From Brachionus rotundiformis (taxonomy: Eukaryota; Rotifera; Eurotatoria; Ploima; Brachionidae), in assembly GCA_016802295.1 (NCBI GenBank), contig JAESIW010000207.1, positions 1,106,475 through 1,170,474 on the forward strand: a DNA stretch of 64,000 nt, read 5' to 3'. Within the stretch, counting starts at the first letter, position 1, and the number at the start of each line of letters is the position of its first letter. A program made the translations under genes and the position numbers. This document shows positions 23,701-33,604 of this stretch, piece by piece. Under the pieces are notes generated by a model. The model made no database searches, had not been told where the DNA came from, and saw only the letters and a list, made by a program, of their open reading frames with translations.

Positions 23701-25570
23701 GTAGATGTGTCCATTGCACGTATGAACTTGGTGAATAGGCTCATGCATTTGCGAATGACAAGTGCCGAGCGGGCCTCTTCCTCTTGAGCGCGCACTATGG
23801 TAAAGCAATCGTCCATGTGGCCTTCTTCGTGCAATGTAGCCTTTTTCTCCTCTATTTTGCCAATGCCTCTCTTTTTTGTCTCATAGGTCTGATACGAGAG
23901 CCAATTTGAGCTCTTGGCATGCTGTATATACACCAAAGTGTCACCATATTTGATTGTCGGCGCGCCCATTGTCTCCTCGGATTCGATTTCATTCGATTTT
24001 TTGTCATCCTACAATCGAATAAATAGATAAATAAATTATCTCAGCTATCATGGTTACCTTTATTGGTGTTAGCAGAAAAGTAATAGCGTCAGCAGTGACC
24101 TTATCGCGATGAATGACACACACTTCCCCGTTCATTACTCCAAGGTACCGGCCTGAGGTTATGTGTCTAAAGCGAACAAGGCTGTTCCAACACATGAAAC
24201 CACCATACCAACTAGAACAAGATAAAAAAATTATTCCAAAGCAACAATTGGATTATTAATTAGCAAAAAATATGTCCATACCGAGTTCTTAGAAACTCCA
24301 ATCGCCACAGCGATCTGGCATGGTTACACACTGATCCAGTCTCGTAGAAAATACTGTACGGAAACTCGCTAACTCCAGGCTGTGGCAAAGTGAAACATTG
24401 GTCCATGTTGCCGTGAAATAGACGCAGAACATCGCCGCCAAAGACAAATCCATTGCTTTTAGAACGAAAGTTGCCAGACGAAATGGGCAGCAAAGTCCAA
24501 AGAGTCTGCTGAAATGAGGCATTTACTCTATGAATTATGTTATCAACTGAATAGATATGCTATAATAAATAAAATGTGAAAAAAAAAATAATCATCTTTA
24601 TTTCTTTTATTTAATTAGTGAAGGAAAAAATATGTACCAGATATCTTTCGGAAGCCACTGATACTAATATTATGTCGTCACCAATACGGACTTTTTCTCC
24701 TTCAGATCGTTGTTTAGAAGCCGGATGTATGGTCCACCAGCACGATTCACCTTAGATAAAGCAAATTGTTTATTCGAATTGTTTTAATCTCAAAGCTCAT
24801 TAATCTTTCTAGATGGTTAATTAATCTTACCGTGTGAATTTAGTTGTAGACCTACATCGAATGCTAATTTATCATTTGATGTGCTTGTCGATAAACAAGT
24901 CAAATACTAACATGGAAAATTATTATTTTATTTTATTATTGTATTAAGTTTATTGTTAACACTTACCATGTTCGAATGCAAATGACGAAGTTGAACCGCA
25001 TGACCGTATAACAAAGTTCGATGTCCTGATTGCTGTATTGTATTCACCTTTAATTTTAATAAATGATAATTATTAATTTAATTATAGATAATGTTATATC
25101 TAATAATAGATAATATTGTATCTAATAGTAGATAATTATGTATCTAATAATAGATAAATTTAGCTTACATTCGAATTTTCGCTTGAGTTGACAAATTCCT
25201 GCAAGGCTCGTACGGACAAAGCTTGCTCTAGTACAAAAATACATGCCGGAAAGTCAGGCGTTACATTCTTTTAAAAATGAGAATTTGTGTTTGTTTATTG
25301 ATTAACTAAAGAAAACAAGATAAATTGTTACCTCGAGTGTTATGTCTTCGAGAAAGCACATTTTGTTACCAAAAGCTTCAGCAGCAAGTGCCATACGACG
25401 ACTGATTCCATTTTGAGTAACAACAGAACAATTGAGACATATGTAATCTTCCTTTAAAAATACAAAAATAAACAAAAGACAAATATAGTCGATTGCTGTT
25501 GGTGTACCGTTCTCAAAAAAGACAAGTCGTCCGGTTCACCGTTTGATTGCTTATCTTCCACAGATGCCAT
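2722..25570 (-). CDS. RyR: Ryanodine receptor, complete gene in 35 exons
   Basis: Homotetrameric ER/SR calcium-release channel. Exons, 5' to 3': 25570-25508, 25451-25332, 25267-25169, 25047-24967, 24906-24831, 24750-24638, 24559-24282, 24211-24058, 24008-23154, 22449-22317, 22251-21403, 21355-21112, 21026-20953, 20799-20714, 20563-19772, 19551-18442, 18274-18193, 18131-16966, 16657-16533, 16483-15122, 14915-14695, 14643-14424, 14370-14189, 14132-13964, 13839-13630, 13578-13379, 13319-13278, 13211-13019, 12957-12483, 10926-6087, 6018-5958, 3669-3523, 3459-3328, 3265-3109, 3041-2722. All phases agree except exon 10 to 11, one base short. With that base the product is about 5143 residues, slightly longer than typical (about 5000). 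Order: N-terminal Ins145/MIR, RIH, SPRY1, RyR repeats, SPRY2, SPRY3, RIH, RyR repeats, RIH-associated, EF-hand pair, transmembrane region, pore with GGGIGDE, and the conserved C-terminal tail GDCFRKQ. The start MASVEDKQ...DLSFLRT matches the family N-terminus. Only one receptor gene is visible here. Confidence 0.97.
4250..4860 (+). mobile_element. Non-LTR retrotransposon (LINE) 3' fragment, degenerate
   Basis: The frame from 4261 encodes MLGLVRKSF, YKSIVRPQLEYAISSWYP and LKKVQRRATRLVPEL, the C-terminal thumb region of jockey/CR1-type LINE reverse transcriptases. After the stop at 4660-4662 the frame shifts: near 4709-4790 another frame reads PTDIVNARNLNSFRPKLDVW, the usual end of such ORF2 proteins. 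Downstream, a short TACTACTACTAA tract (about 4858) may be the 3' tail. The element is 5'-truncated and frame-broken, so not mobile. It sits inside a ryanodine-receptor intron in antisense orientation. Confidence 0.85.
5252..5769. repeat. Long imperfect inverted repeat in RyR intron
   Basis: Bases 5252-5341 and the reverse complement of 5681-5769 align over about 90 bp by eye, sharing blocks such as AGAAGGAGCAAA, CATGTTCC, TGAATTGTA, TTGGTACATCATT and CAATATTATGA. The 340-bp spacer contains further diverged copies of one arm (for example AGTGGCAAAACATGTTCCCT near 5421 and AAAATATCAAAAATGC near 5455). This suggests a foldback or MITE-like element with internal duplications. No target-site duplication was identified. 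Confidence 0.7.
6087..10926 (-). other. RyR: RyR exon 30: 4.84-kb GC-rich exon with EF-hands and membrane region
   Basis: One exon encodes about 1613 residues (about 3258-4872), roughly a third of the protein. It includes ASWMNRIAGFSQ (RIH-associated region), KKKRGRTDKS, two EF-hand loops (7643-7678 and 7538-7573), the IGFNMAVLLTNLSEHM helix, low-complexity acidic and Gly/Ser/Ala tracts (about 8650-8870), a 9-Gln run (6845-6871), and hydrophobic segments including LALILAFLINFLMLFY. It is much richer in G+C than the rest of the window: 49 of 60 bases in 8701-8760, against 11 of 60 in the intron at 11041-11100. Confidence 0.92.
6845..6871 (-). repeat. (CAG)9 trinucleotide repeat encoding polyglutamine in RyR
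   Basis: Nine uninterrupted CTG units on the + strand read as nine CAG glutamine codons in the receptor, in a poorly conserved cytoplasmic loop before the last membrane segments. Confidence 0.95.
10927..12482 (-). other. RyR intron 29 (1.55 kb)
   Basis: AT-rich, no open frame with coding character. Around 11860-11890 there is an out-of-place G/C run (GGGGACCCTAGGGGGGC) of unknown meaning. Nothing else recognised. Confidence 0.6.
12483..18274 (-). other. RyR: RyR central solenoid: RIH, second RyR-repeat pair (exons 17-29)
   Basis: Residues about 1709-3258. Exon 20 (15122-16483) holds the best conserved stretch, including KGYPDIGWDPVEGERFLDF and LLIRRPECLGPALRGEGG. Exons 24 and 26 carry the second repeat pair (HDLWSYGKFEQNWSYG and HHIWSRKKKNELE). 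Exon 27 is only 42 nt. Exon 29 carries KEKEMTCSLFCKLA. In vertebrates the second repeat pair contains regulatory phosphorylation sites; whether this protein is regulated so cannot be read here. Confidence 0.88.
18442..24008 (-). other. RyR: RyR RIH, SPRY1-3 and first RyR-repeat region (exons 9-16)
   Basis: Residues about 329-1709. Exon 9 (23154-24008) is the first RIH segment. Exon 11 carries SPRY1 (YKKWYFEIEI, DDCYSYGFDG). Exons 11-14 carry RyR repeats (NLHEIWAMNKIEQGWRY and NTHNVWAKERIKNGWTYG). Exon 15 is SPRY2 (RAEKTYAVKSGKWYYEVE). Exon 16 begins with about 110 residues of Ser/Asn/Lys-rich low complexity and then runs into SPRY3 (VRIFPGQDATKVFVGW). The low-complexity lead-in looks lineage-specific. 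Confidence 0.9.
22450..23153 (-). other. RyR intron 9 (0.7 kb)
   Basis: AT-rich and without exon-like sequence. It lies just upstream of the exon 10/exon 11 junction where the reading frame is one base short. Confidence 0.6.
24058..25570 (-). other. RyR: RyR N-terminal domains (exons 1-8): Ins145_P3_rec and MIR
   Basis: Residues about 1-328. Exon 2 encodes EDYICLNCS followed by FGNKMCFLED, the start of the cytosolic N-terminal trefoil. Exon 4 gives GHRTLLYGHAVQLRHLHS and exon 8 LVRFRHITSGRYLGV, both typical MIR repeat cores. These domains form the cytoplasmic vestibule that gates the channel allosterically in the RyR/IP3R family. The exons here are small (76-278 nt), unlike the rest of the gene. 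Confidence 0.9.
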
Positions 25571-25950
25571 TTATCACCATTTAAAACTAAATCATCAATG
25601 AAGATAAACCCTATGTGTGCCGTAAAGCCAATTGATGTCTACCTAATTTAATCTAAAGATACAAATTAAAATAATTATCATGACAACATTTGTCTATATA
25701 TTCTAATTATTATTATAAACACACACGCACATACAAAGTCTATTAGCAGCAACAAATACTGATTTAAGCTTTATTCGTTTTGTTTTTTTTATCTGGGCCT
25801 CTAAAATAGAAGAAAAAAACTCAACAAATAATAGATAATACAATAGAATATTCTAATCGTGCATAATTTTGCCTGATTGGGCCAAACTCGGGTTAAACAC
25901 AATCTATTCAAATAATTAATTATATAAGTCAATCTATATCAATCTATCTA

Positions 25951-25997
<47 letters not shown>

Positions 25998-26240
25998 TTT
26001 TTGTATAGATTTGTTACTGCAAATTAGGAAAATATTTATTTCTAAATCAATCGCTCTCTTACTCTTTCATAAGAAAATAAAAATTAATAATAATAATTTA
26101 TGATACTTAGAGTTGGAACAAAAAATCACTTTTAAATGAAATTCTTAAACCAATTGCTTATCGGCTTAAATTACAAGCCATTTAAACCCCAATGGGTCAA
26201 TAGATAAGCATATTGAATAATTTTTTATGCAAATTAGATA
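25571..26240. promoter_or_regulatory. Divergent intergenic region between RyR and JKAMP
   Basis: The two genes start head to head with about 670 bp between start codons, so this stretch must hold both promoters unless transcription starts further away. At 25947-25992 it carries a compound microsatellite: ATCT units, then (CT)n, then (TA)n. The receptor side has an out-of-frame ATG at 25580 that overlaps the receptor start. No further motif can be assigned with confidence. Confidence 0.55.
25947..25992. repeat. Compound microsatellite (ATCT)n-(CT)n-(TA)n
   Basis: Simple repeat of tetra- then dinucleotide units, followed by a T run. Length variation between individuals is likely; no function can be read from it. 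Confidence 0.9.
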
Positions 26241-27498
26241 ATGAATTGTACGTCTATGGTGGTGGTGGAAGAATGCGCGGGCAAGTACTGTGCCAGAACT
26301 TGGCTGAACACGAGCACTTGCTTGCTATCCGAGTGCCAAGTATAAACCACTGACCGCTTCTATCTATCCGCATTTTAATTAAAGAAGAGTCTTTTTTTTT
26401 AATAGAAATGTGCGCGCGGCTTTCGTCCGCACCAAGGTCTGTGCGAGCCATGCACCCACTCGGCCAATCTATACGACTACATGTATCTCATATTCATGTT
26501 CAATATCACTCTTGTCCTACACTTTTTCTACATAGACAAGTCCTTTTCCATGGTCAAGAAAAAAAAGAATAACCTAGCCGACTCAAAGTAATTGTACATG
26601 TGTTTATTTAGAATTATTTGCCAATCTAATGCTTGTAGAATAGCGATTGTGTACGCGTTGCCAATGGTCGAGTCCACTCTTGCCCTAGTAGCCACTTTGC
26701 TCGTTTTTCCTCCCTATGGCTCATTGGCTCTCCATTCATGCCAGATTAACGAGCTCAGCGACTGGTACAGCGTGCTCTATAACCCACAAATTGACTATGA
26801 CAACCAGTTAAATTGTACCCAGGAGGTAATTTAGCTTTGCGTGTGCCACATTGACCACAAGATTATATTTAGATTGTCTATCCATTTTACAGCTTTGTAA
26901 TGGTATTTTTGCTACTAGTGGTCGTGTTCATGCTCCTAATACGACCCATTGGCAAACGACTTCTATTCAACAACACCATATACACCATTTTTGTTAACAA
27001 ATCAACATTTTCAGCCCTTTACTTTGTACCCATGCTGTTCCTAATTCACACCACCTCTGCCGGAGTTATTTGTAAAAATAAAATAAAAACAAAACATAAA
27101 AAAGCTTCAATTAAAATTATCTAAGATTATACATATCCTATAATAACACTAGTTGTTTTCTTAATATCGAACAATTTTCATCTATCAAGTTCGGTTAAAG
27201 ATGAGCCGAATAAGAATGGTGTAAGTTAATTTCCTAATTTGAATTTGGTTAAGTTTATCTAATTGTATATTTTTTGTAATTTGAGCTAATCGATTCATTG
27301 AAAAAGTTGGCTAGCAAGAGAAATTTGTTCATTCAATTGGTACATGTGTACTTTTACGTGTTTGGCATAGTGGCGCTGACCAAATTGCGCACCTACTACG
27401 ACTTGTTCTACTTGTTGTGCGTTCCGGTGCCCTTGATGTTCTTCGTTTTGTCCTACAAGCACACCAATCCGAAGCGCCTGAGCACATATTGGGAATAA
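26241..27498 (+). CDS. JKAMP: JNK1/MAPK8-associated membrane protein homologue (JKAMP)
   Basis: Exons 26241-26339, 26406-26587, 26639-26825, 26873-27071, 27126-27220 and 27286-27498, with consistent phases; about 324 residues (human JKAMP is about 311). The family is a multi-pass ER membrane protein that links stress signalling to ER-associated degradation by recruiting proteasomes. Seen directly: an N-terminal luminal Cys-rich part (CAGKYC, CEPC), then hydrophobic segments, the family hallmark SDWYSVLYNPQIDY in exon 3, CTQEIVYPFYSF across exons 3-4, and ALYFVPMLFL. The upstream in-frame ATG at 26241 is used as start because it is the first after a splice-like AG at 26236-26237; the ATG at 26256 is the alternative (319 residues). 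The C-terminal segment is more diverged than the middle. Confidence 0.92.
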
Positions 27499-29321
27499 GT
27501 GAAAAAATTCTATGTGTATTTAAATGAACTTGGCATTGCTATGGTGAGATATGTTCTAGGAAGGAAAGTGGATTTTCCAATTTAAAAGGCTTTGGCAATA
27601 AAGAAGCATTTTAAAGCACAGTGTAAATAAATTAACAAGACTAATTAAAATTAAGAGCTTTTTTCAAATGCCAATATAAATATATTGAATATAAACTGTA
27701 TAAACAGACAAAATCCGCTTTCTTTCCTTATCTATCTCGATTATTAATAGTATTCTTTTATTTTTTTAAATTTAAATAAACAAACTTCTTGTTAAATTTA
27801 AAAATTAATACTAATTATGACTCTCGAGCCGTCAAGAGACTTTCGATTAGCAACTAATGACCAATATTGTTAGTCGATATTATGTTCTGACGCTTAAACT
27901 CTTAAAAATAATTATTTAGGAAAAATCCTGCCAAAATTATTATAAGTTTAGACTTAAGCTGGTATAAATTGTTTTTATAATTGAGCTTTGATGTAAGAAG
28001 GCAATTTTGAAAGCTTAATTTGGGAAACATATTTGTAATTGAATAGCTATTATAAAATATCTTTGGGTACATTCAACACGGAAATGATGCCTAAACAAAC
28101 TCATCAAATTTAAATAGGAAATAACTAAACTCAACTATTTTAATATTATTGCTTGATAAATAATTAAAATAATAAATCAGAAACTAAAACTGCTAATTTT
28201 GATTTTATTTGACAAATATAAATAGAAATATTGTCTTAAATAATTGAGTGAAAATATATAAAAAAAAAATTTTACATTCAGCCCATTCCAATTGAGAAAT
28301 TATCTAATTTTTATCATTGTCATTTCTCATTTGGTTTATGCGAAAAATTTGTTCACAATAAATTATTTTTAAATAACAAATTTCTTATCTATTTATCTAA
28401 CCCTGGATACCAACCAGATGTTGAAAAAATTCCTATGATGATTGCTGCGATTACTTCTGAAAGCTTCTATCTCCTTTTCAACTAAATAATTTTTCACTAC
28501 TTTACTTTAAACAAATAATAAACCCTCTAGTTATTATAAACCGAATCTTAACAAATTTTAGTTAATGCCTTAAAAAAGTAATTTATTTTTTATTGATTAA
28601 AAAAAAAATTTTAATCTTTGACATAATTTAATTCAGAAGAAATAGCAAAATGGTAATAAGAGAATTTTAAAAAATAAGAATGAATAAAATTTTAATTAAA
28701 ACATTTAATTAGAAATTTTGTCTCGTACAAAAAAACCTGTTGGAATTTAATTTTTGAATTAAAACAAAAAAAGACGTCTTAGAATATAGTAAAATAATCA
28801 ATTGAAAAATTGTATTTTTACTCTCACAAAAATAATCTGTTTTAATACATGGAAATAAAAAGTTAATAAAAATGCAAAAATATGATTATTCTAATAATAT
28901 TCTGCTATTTATCATGTAAATAGGATTTTTTAAATACCTAATCTCAAATAATAACTCAACTAACAACAATAATAATAATTTAGTCAAAAAAACTTAAAAA
29001 TTTACAGATAATTATAGTTCATGAACTTGATTTGATTTCATTTGAAAATACAAATGAAGGAATCCAGGTTTAATTTAAATTATTTAAGCTTTACCATTTA
29101 TGAAACCGAATACGTAAATTATCAAATTTACGTCATTTAAAATAATTAATTTCTTGACGTTATTTAAGTGGAAAAACAACTAAAAATATTTAACTTTTGT
29201 TCCAATATTTTTACTAAATAAATTGTTTTTTGGACCCTAAAGATATAGTGATTCTAAAAATATATTCATGTTTTTTTTTCAATAGTTTATAAACATATGG
29301 AAGTTTATTAAATAATTCAAT
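27499..29321. other. Intergenic, 1.8 kb, AT-rich
   Basis: No coding character on either strand and no repeat noticed. It lies between the 3' ends of JKAMP (+) and the CNBD2-like gene (-). Confidence 0.6.
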
Positions 29322-32300
29322 TTATATGGAAGATTTCTTCTTAACTAAATTTTGTTTGAAGTTATTCCAATCTTTCTGAATTTGTAGTTTTCTTTGTAGG
29401 TCATACTCATTCGGGTATGGATAGATCTACAAAAGAAAAAATATAAAGCTTTATCTCAATAATAATTTCTTTAATTTTACCAATGTTTTAAGAAAATTTT
29501 TTAAAGGTGGAGTCAAGAATTTGTTAAAAAATTTCTTATGTACCAAAATGCATTCAACACCTTCTGATATGAGCATGGTACGGTTTTGTTCTTCCTCTAG
29601 ATTGTACACCATTTCGACCAATCCCTTTTTTTTTTAATTGTTATAAAAATTAAGCTTTATTTTTGTTGAAATGATAAAAAATTTACAAAAACTTCTTTTG
29701 ATTCTAGTTTTTTGATTTCAATGCAAACTTTGGTTTCTCGAAGAAAAGTGTTTTTATCAGCATCATCCTCTGGATCGGAATCAGACTCAATTAATGTGTC
29801 AAAATTGTACTGTAAATTCAATTCATTATGAATTTCATGTCTTAAAATTGAAGTGTATCTTTTATTATTGCTGTGGAAATCTGTCAACAAAAAAATCTAG
29901 TTTTTATACATTATTCTATATACTCAAAAGTACCAAGATAATTTAGCGGAGAATTTAATGGCTTTTTGGCAAAGGCTAAATTTTTCTTAGAAACATTAAT
30001 TTCTTTAACAATGCGGCATGACCCTTGTTTGATGACAAAAATCCAGTCATTTTTGAGGCTATTTTTGCATATTAGGATTCCTTTGCGGAAGAAAGTCAGA
30101 AGACATGTTTTCGGATCGTCGTAGGGTAGCTGATCTAGTGGCCAGTTTGTTAGAATATCAATCTGGCGCAAGAACGCGATGTGATCAGGCTCTTGGCCTT
30201 CTTTTTGTTCCATAAAAATCTTCAAAAATTCATCTCTATCTATTGTAAGCAGGCTAACATTGGTGTGACAGATGACATTTTCTTGTCTAGTTGAACCATT
30301 TATTATGGCAAGTTCCTAAATAAATATTAATTACCTTAAATTGTCTATTTTATTTAAAATTAAAATTTGATTTTTAGCATTTTATGCTGTCATAATTCAT
30401 TTTTTTGAAAAAAATAAACAGTCAAATTTTCTTTTCATTTTTAATTTAAATTATTAAAAAAAATAATTAATTTCTTAAATTTAATTTCACAATTTAAAAA
30501 AGAGCAAATAGTTATTTCTAGAATAATTTTTAGCCTTAATTAAAATATAGTACTCTTACATCAGTACCAAAATCTTATCTGTCAGCATTAAGACTTGTAT
30601 GTACCAAAAACATAATTAAAAAATACTTAATTTAAATCATATTATTAAAAATAATTAATTTATGTAATGGAAATATATTTTTCTAAATTAATATTAAATT
30701 AATAAAACTAAATGACTTAAAATGGTCTTAACAAAGCTATGAATGCATTTTACCAAATCACTTGACCAATTTTCGTTGCCAAATCATTCATTTTACTACA
30801 CAAATACATAAGACAATTTTCAAAGCTCTTTCGAATTAATGCATAATAACTATACTTGTAAAATTGACCATAATATTTTAATATTTTTGAATAATAACAA
30901 TATGAAATTGTTATTTTGTACCAAAAGATAAATGCTTTGGATTTAAATGTCTGATTATAAAGGTTGTCGCTAGACAATTAAACAACCTGTAAACACGTAG
31001 TCAAAAATCTACATAAACACACATACACACACACACATACATACAGGTTAGCATGCTGATTCAACATTTGTAGAGTTTGGAAAAATCTGTTGACAAAATT
31101 TTCTATTTTTCAGAGACAAGATGAGGCCTTTGGTGAAAAATAGATCCAAATTGTTAATACTCTTATCATCTGTAGTAATTTTCTACAATGAAGTATTTGT
31201 TTACTGGCTGGCGTATTTGAATTGGCCTTCGGTTCACAAAAACTCTTTGTTTTACCATAAGAATGGTTCGTTTATACACAACTTGAATGAGAGACCGGTT
31301 CGGCTGCTACTGGTGGCCGATCCGCAACTAATTGGCGAAAACGACGAGCCTTGGTTTATCGGATGGTTGGCGCGCTGGGACGCCGACCGCTACTTGCGCT
31401 CATGCTTTGTTCTAGCCAATTCATACATCAGGCCCGATGCGACCATATTCCTGGGCGATTTGTTCGACGAAGGCCTCAAGGCCAGCGACGAACAAATGGA
31501 CAGATACTTCAATCGCTTTGAGTCCATTTTTCACACCAGAAAAATGTCACATGACCACAGAATCAAGCAAATTTACATCTCAGGAGACAATGATGTTGGT
31601 GGCGAGTATTACGGAGACCGCAACAATCGTCTGGTAAAACGATTTGAGAGGTATTTTGGCCCCAATGTGGACATGTTCAAGTTCAATTCCTACATTAAAT
31701 TTCTCAAATTGGACCTTGATTATACAGCTAGTTTTTACACCGGGAATAAACGTAAGCACGTTCGTTCCCTGGTCGAAAAGAATAGACAAGAAGATAGCCA
31801 GATGAACGATGACAAGTTTACCATTGTTTTGAATCATATATCTCTAATTAGAACAGATAAACACCAGCTAAATGCTTTGAATAAAGATACTGATACAAGT
31901 CTTATAATTAAAGGCGATAATCATTTGTTCGAGATCATCAAATACAATTATGTGAAAAATACCATTGATGAGTACATTACGCCATTGAGAGACAAGACTG
32001 GTAATTTTTACATGCTGTCTCTGGACACCGAAAAGCCGAAAAAAGGAGTTAAATGGGTCTATGAGCTGTCGATTCCGACTTGCTCGTATAGAATGGGCGT
32101 GCCAAACATGGGCTATGGATTGCTTACAATAATGCCAAATGGAAAAGCCTATGTCTCAATTTTGTGGCTACCTTCACGCTATCGAAGCATTAAAATTTAT
32201 CTAATCTATTTGGTGTTCATTTTATGCTATTTTCTATTCAATTTATTTATTAAGAAAAACTTTAAAAAAATTAATTTTCTCTTTTCTAATAAATTAGCCT

Positions 32301-33595
32301 AGCTAAACTTGATTTTTTTTTCAATTTTTTTCTCAAGAAAAAGTTTTTTTAATATTTCTATTTTTTTGGTACAACTCAAATAATGGTCAATGTTTTGACA
32401 TTAAAAATTATCTTTCATAAATTCATCCAGAATTATTTAGTCATTTTGTTTACTAGTTATAAATAAAATTTTATTTAATTTAAATTTTTATATGGTTATT
32501 AAATATCCAATGTTCCAGTTACGGGCCAATATTATTAACAACATCTTATAAGCATCATCAGAGATGGCCATAATTTTAAATAAAATCATTAATTTAATAA
32601 TTATCTTGTTATAAGAAAATATTTAAATAATATCTTTATAACTAATTTTTATTTTTTTATTTTTATTATCAATAACTCTTAATATTTTTTAAATTTTTCG
32701 ATTTTGATTTTTTTCTTTTTCATTGTTGCCCACTGGCACAAATTTAAATAATTATTAAATTTAAACTTTATTTTCAGTTTTAAAAAATTTAATAAAATAT
32801 TTAAGGTTATTGATACTTATATCTTCTATCGTTATCTTAAAATCAAGATATTGCAAATTAAAAAAAATTAAATTAAAATACTAATTAAAGACTATTTAAT
32901 AAGTACCCCAAATGATTTTCCTTTTCGTAAAAAAGCCACATTTTTACTCTCTGTCTCACCAGTAGATTTGTTCTTTTTTGTTATAAAAACAGACGCCACA
33001 CCGGATATTATAAAATAATAATTATCGGCACGATGATTTTGTCGTATAATCATTCTACCAGTTTCGAATTCTTGCAAAATAGCTTTTTCGGCTATTGATT
33101 TCTGAATTTTTGGTGTAAATTCCATAAATTCTGGAACTGCCTCGACTAGTGATGCACATACAGTCTTTATATGATTGCTATTACGTTTTTCAGGTGCCAT
33201 TCTAAGAATTCTTTTTGTTTCCTCATTTAATCCAATCTAAACTTAAAAGCAATTATAACTTATTAGACATTTAAAAACATTTTACTTCTTTTGGTCTGGA
33301 AAAATTATTTATGTCGAACAGAACTCCATCCAAAGCTGATTTTTCTTCCTCATTTTGTTTAGCTTGTTCCAGTTTTTCATTTTTCGGGTTCACACCTACA
33401 GAATAGACAGCTTGGTGAAGTAAAATCAACATTTTACTTAACCTTCGAAAGCGTTTCAGCGTTGTCTAATTAAAAAAAGTATATCGTTTTAAGAAAAAGA
33501 ATACATTGATTTACTTCATCTTCGTTATCTTCATCTAAACCCTTAATAGAAGCATATTTTGGTTGCTGGAGAGTTATATTTTTTCTATTACTCAT
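29322..33595 (-). CDS. Cyclic nucleotide-binding domain protein (CNBD2-like)
   Basis: Exons 33595-33515, 33465-33286, 33236-32907, 30315-29934, 29880-29687, 29624-29481 and 29426-29322, phases consistent, 471 residues. Near residues 110-220 it reads FETGRMIIRQNHRADNYYFIISG, then FLRKGKSFG joined across the large intron to ELAIINGSTRQENV: a cyclic-nucleotide-binding fold with the phosphate-binding-cassette FGE(L) motif. A second, weaker CNB-like region follows (TFFRKGILICKNSLKNDWIFVIKQG ... GLVEMVYNLEEEQNRTMLISEGVECILV), as in CNBD2. Vertebrate CNBD2 is needed for sperm flagellar bending and binds cAMP. The usual arginine after the cassette is not clear (STRQEN), so ligand binding is uncertain. 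Intron 3 (30316-32906) contains the metallophosphoesterase gene on the opposite strand. Confidence 0.8.
31121..32302 (+). CDS. Metallophosphoesterase 1-like protein (MPPE1/PGAP5/Cdc1 family), nested gene
   Basis: Single-exon frame of 393 residues. The start is the first ATG after an acceptor-like TTTTTCAG at 31106-31113. Hydrophobic segments at residues about 11-30 and 350-375 flank the catalytic domain, as in MPPE1/Cdc1, ER/Golgi enzymes that remove an ethanolamine-phosphate side chain from GPI anchors or affect Mn2+ homeostasis. Motifs in order: LLLVADPQLIGE, FLGDLFDEG, SGDNDVGGE, LNHISLI, KGDNHLFE, PTCSYRMGVPNMGYG. The last corresponds to the family's PSFSWRN-type segment. Compared with vertebrate MPPE1, several metal-ligand motifs are altered (DPQ for DxH, GDND for GNHD, GDNH for GHTH), so activity should not be assumed. 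It lies wholly in the large intron of the CNBD2-like gene, opposite strand. Confidence 0.82.
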   Translation: MRPLVKNRSKLLILLSSVVIFYNEVFVYWLAYLNWPSVHKNSLFYHKNGSFIHNLNERPVRLLLVADPQLIGENDEPWFIGWLARWDADRYLRSCFVLANSYIRPDATIFLGDLFDEGLKASDEQMDRYFNRFESIFHTRKMSHDHRIKQIYISGDNDVGGEYYGDRNNRLVKRFERYFGPNVDMFKFNSYIKFLKLDLDYTASFYTGNKRKHVRSLVEKNRQEDSQMNDDKFTIVLNHISLIRTDKHQLNALNKDTDTSLIIKGDNHLFEIIKYNYVKNTIDEYITPLRDKTGNFYMLSLDTEKPKKGVKWVYELSIPTCSYRMGVPNMGYGLLTIMPNGKAYVSILWLPSRYRSIKIYLIYLVFILCYFLFNLFIKKNFKKINFLFSNKLA

Positions 33596-33604
33596 CAATG
33601 TTAC

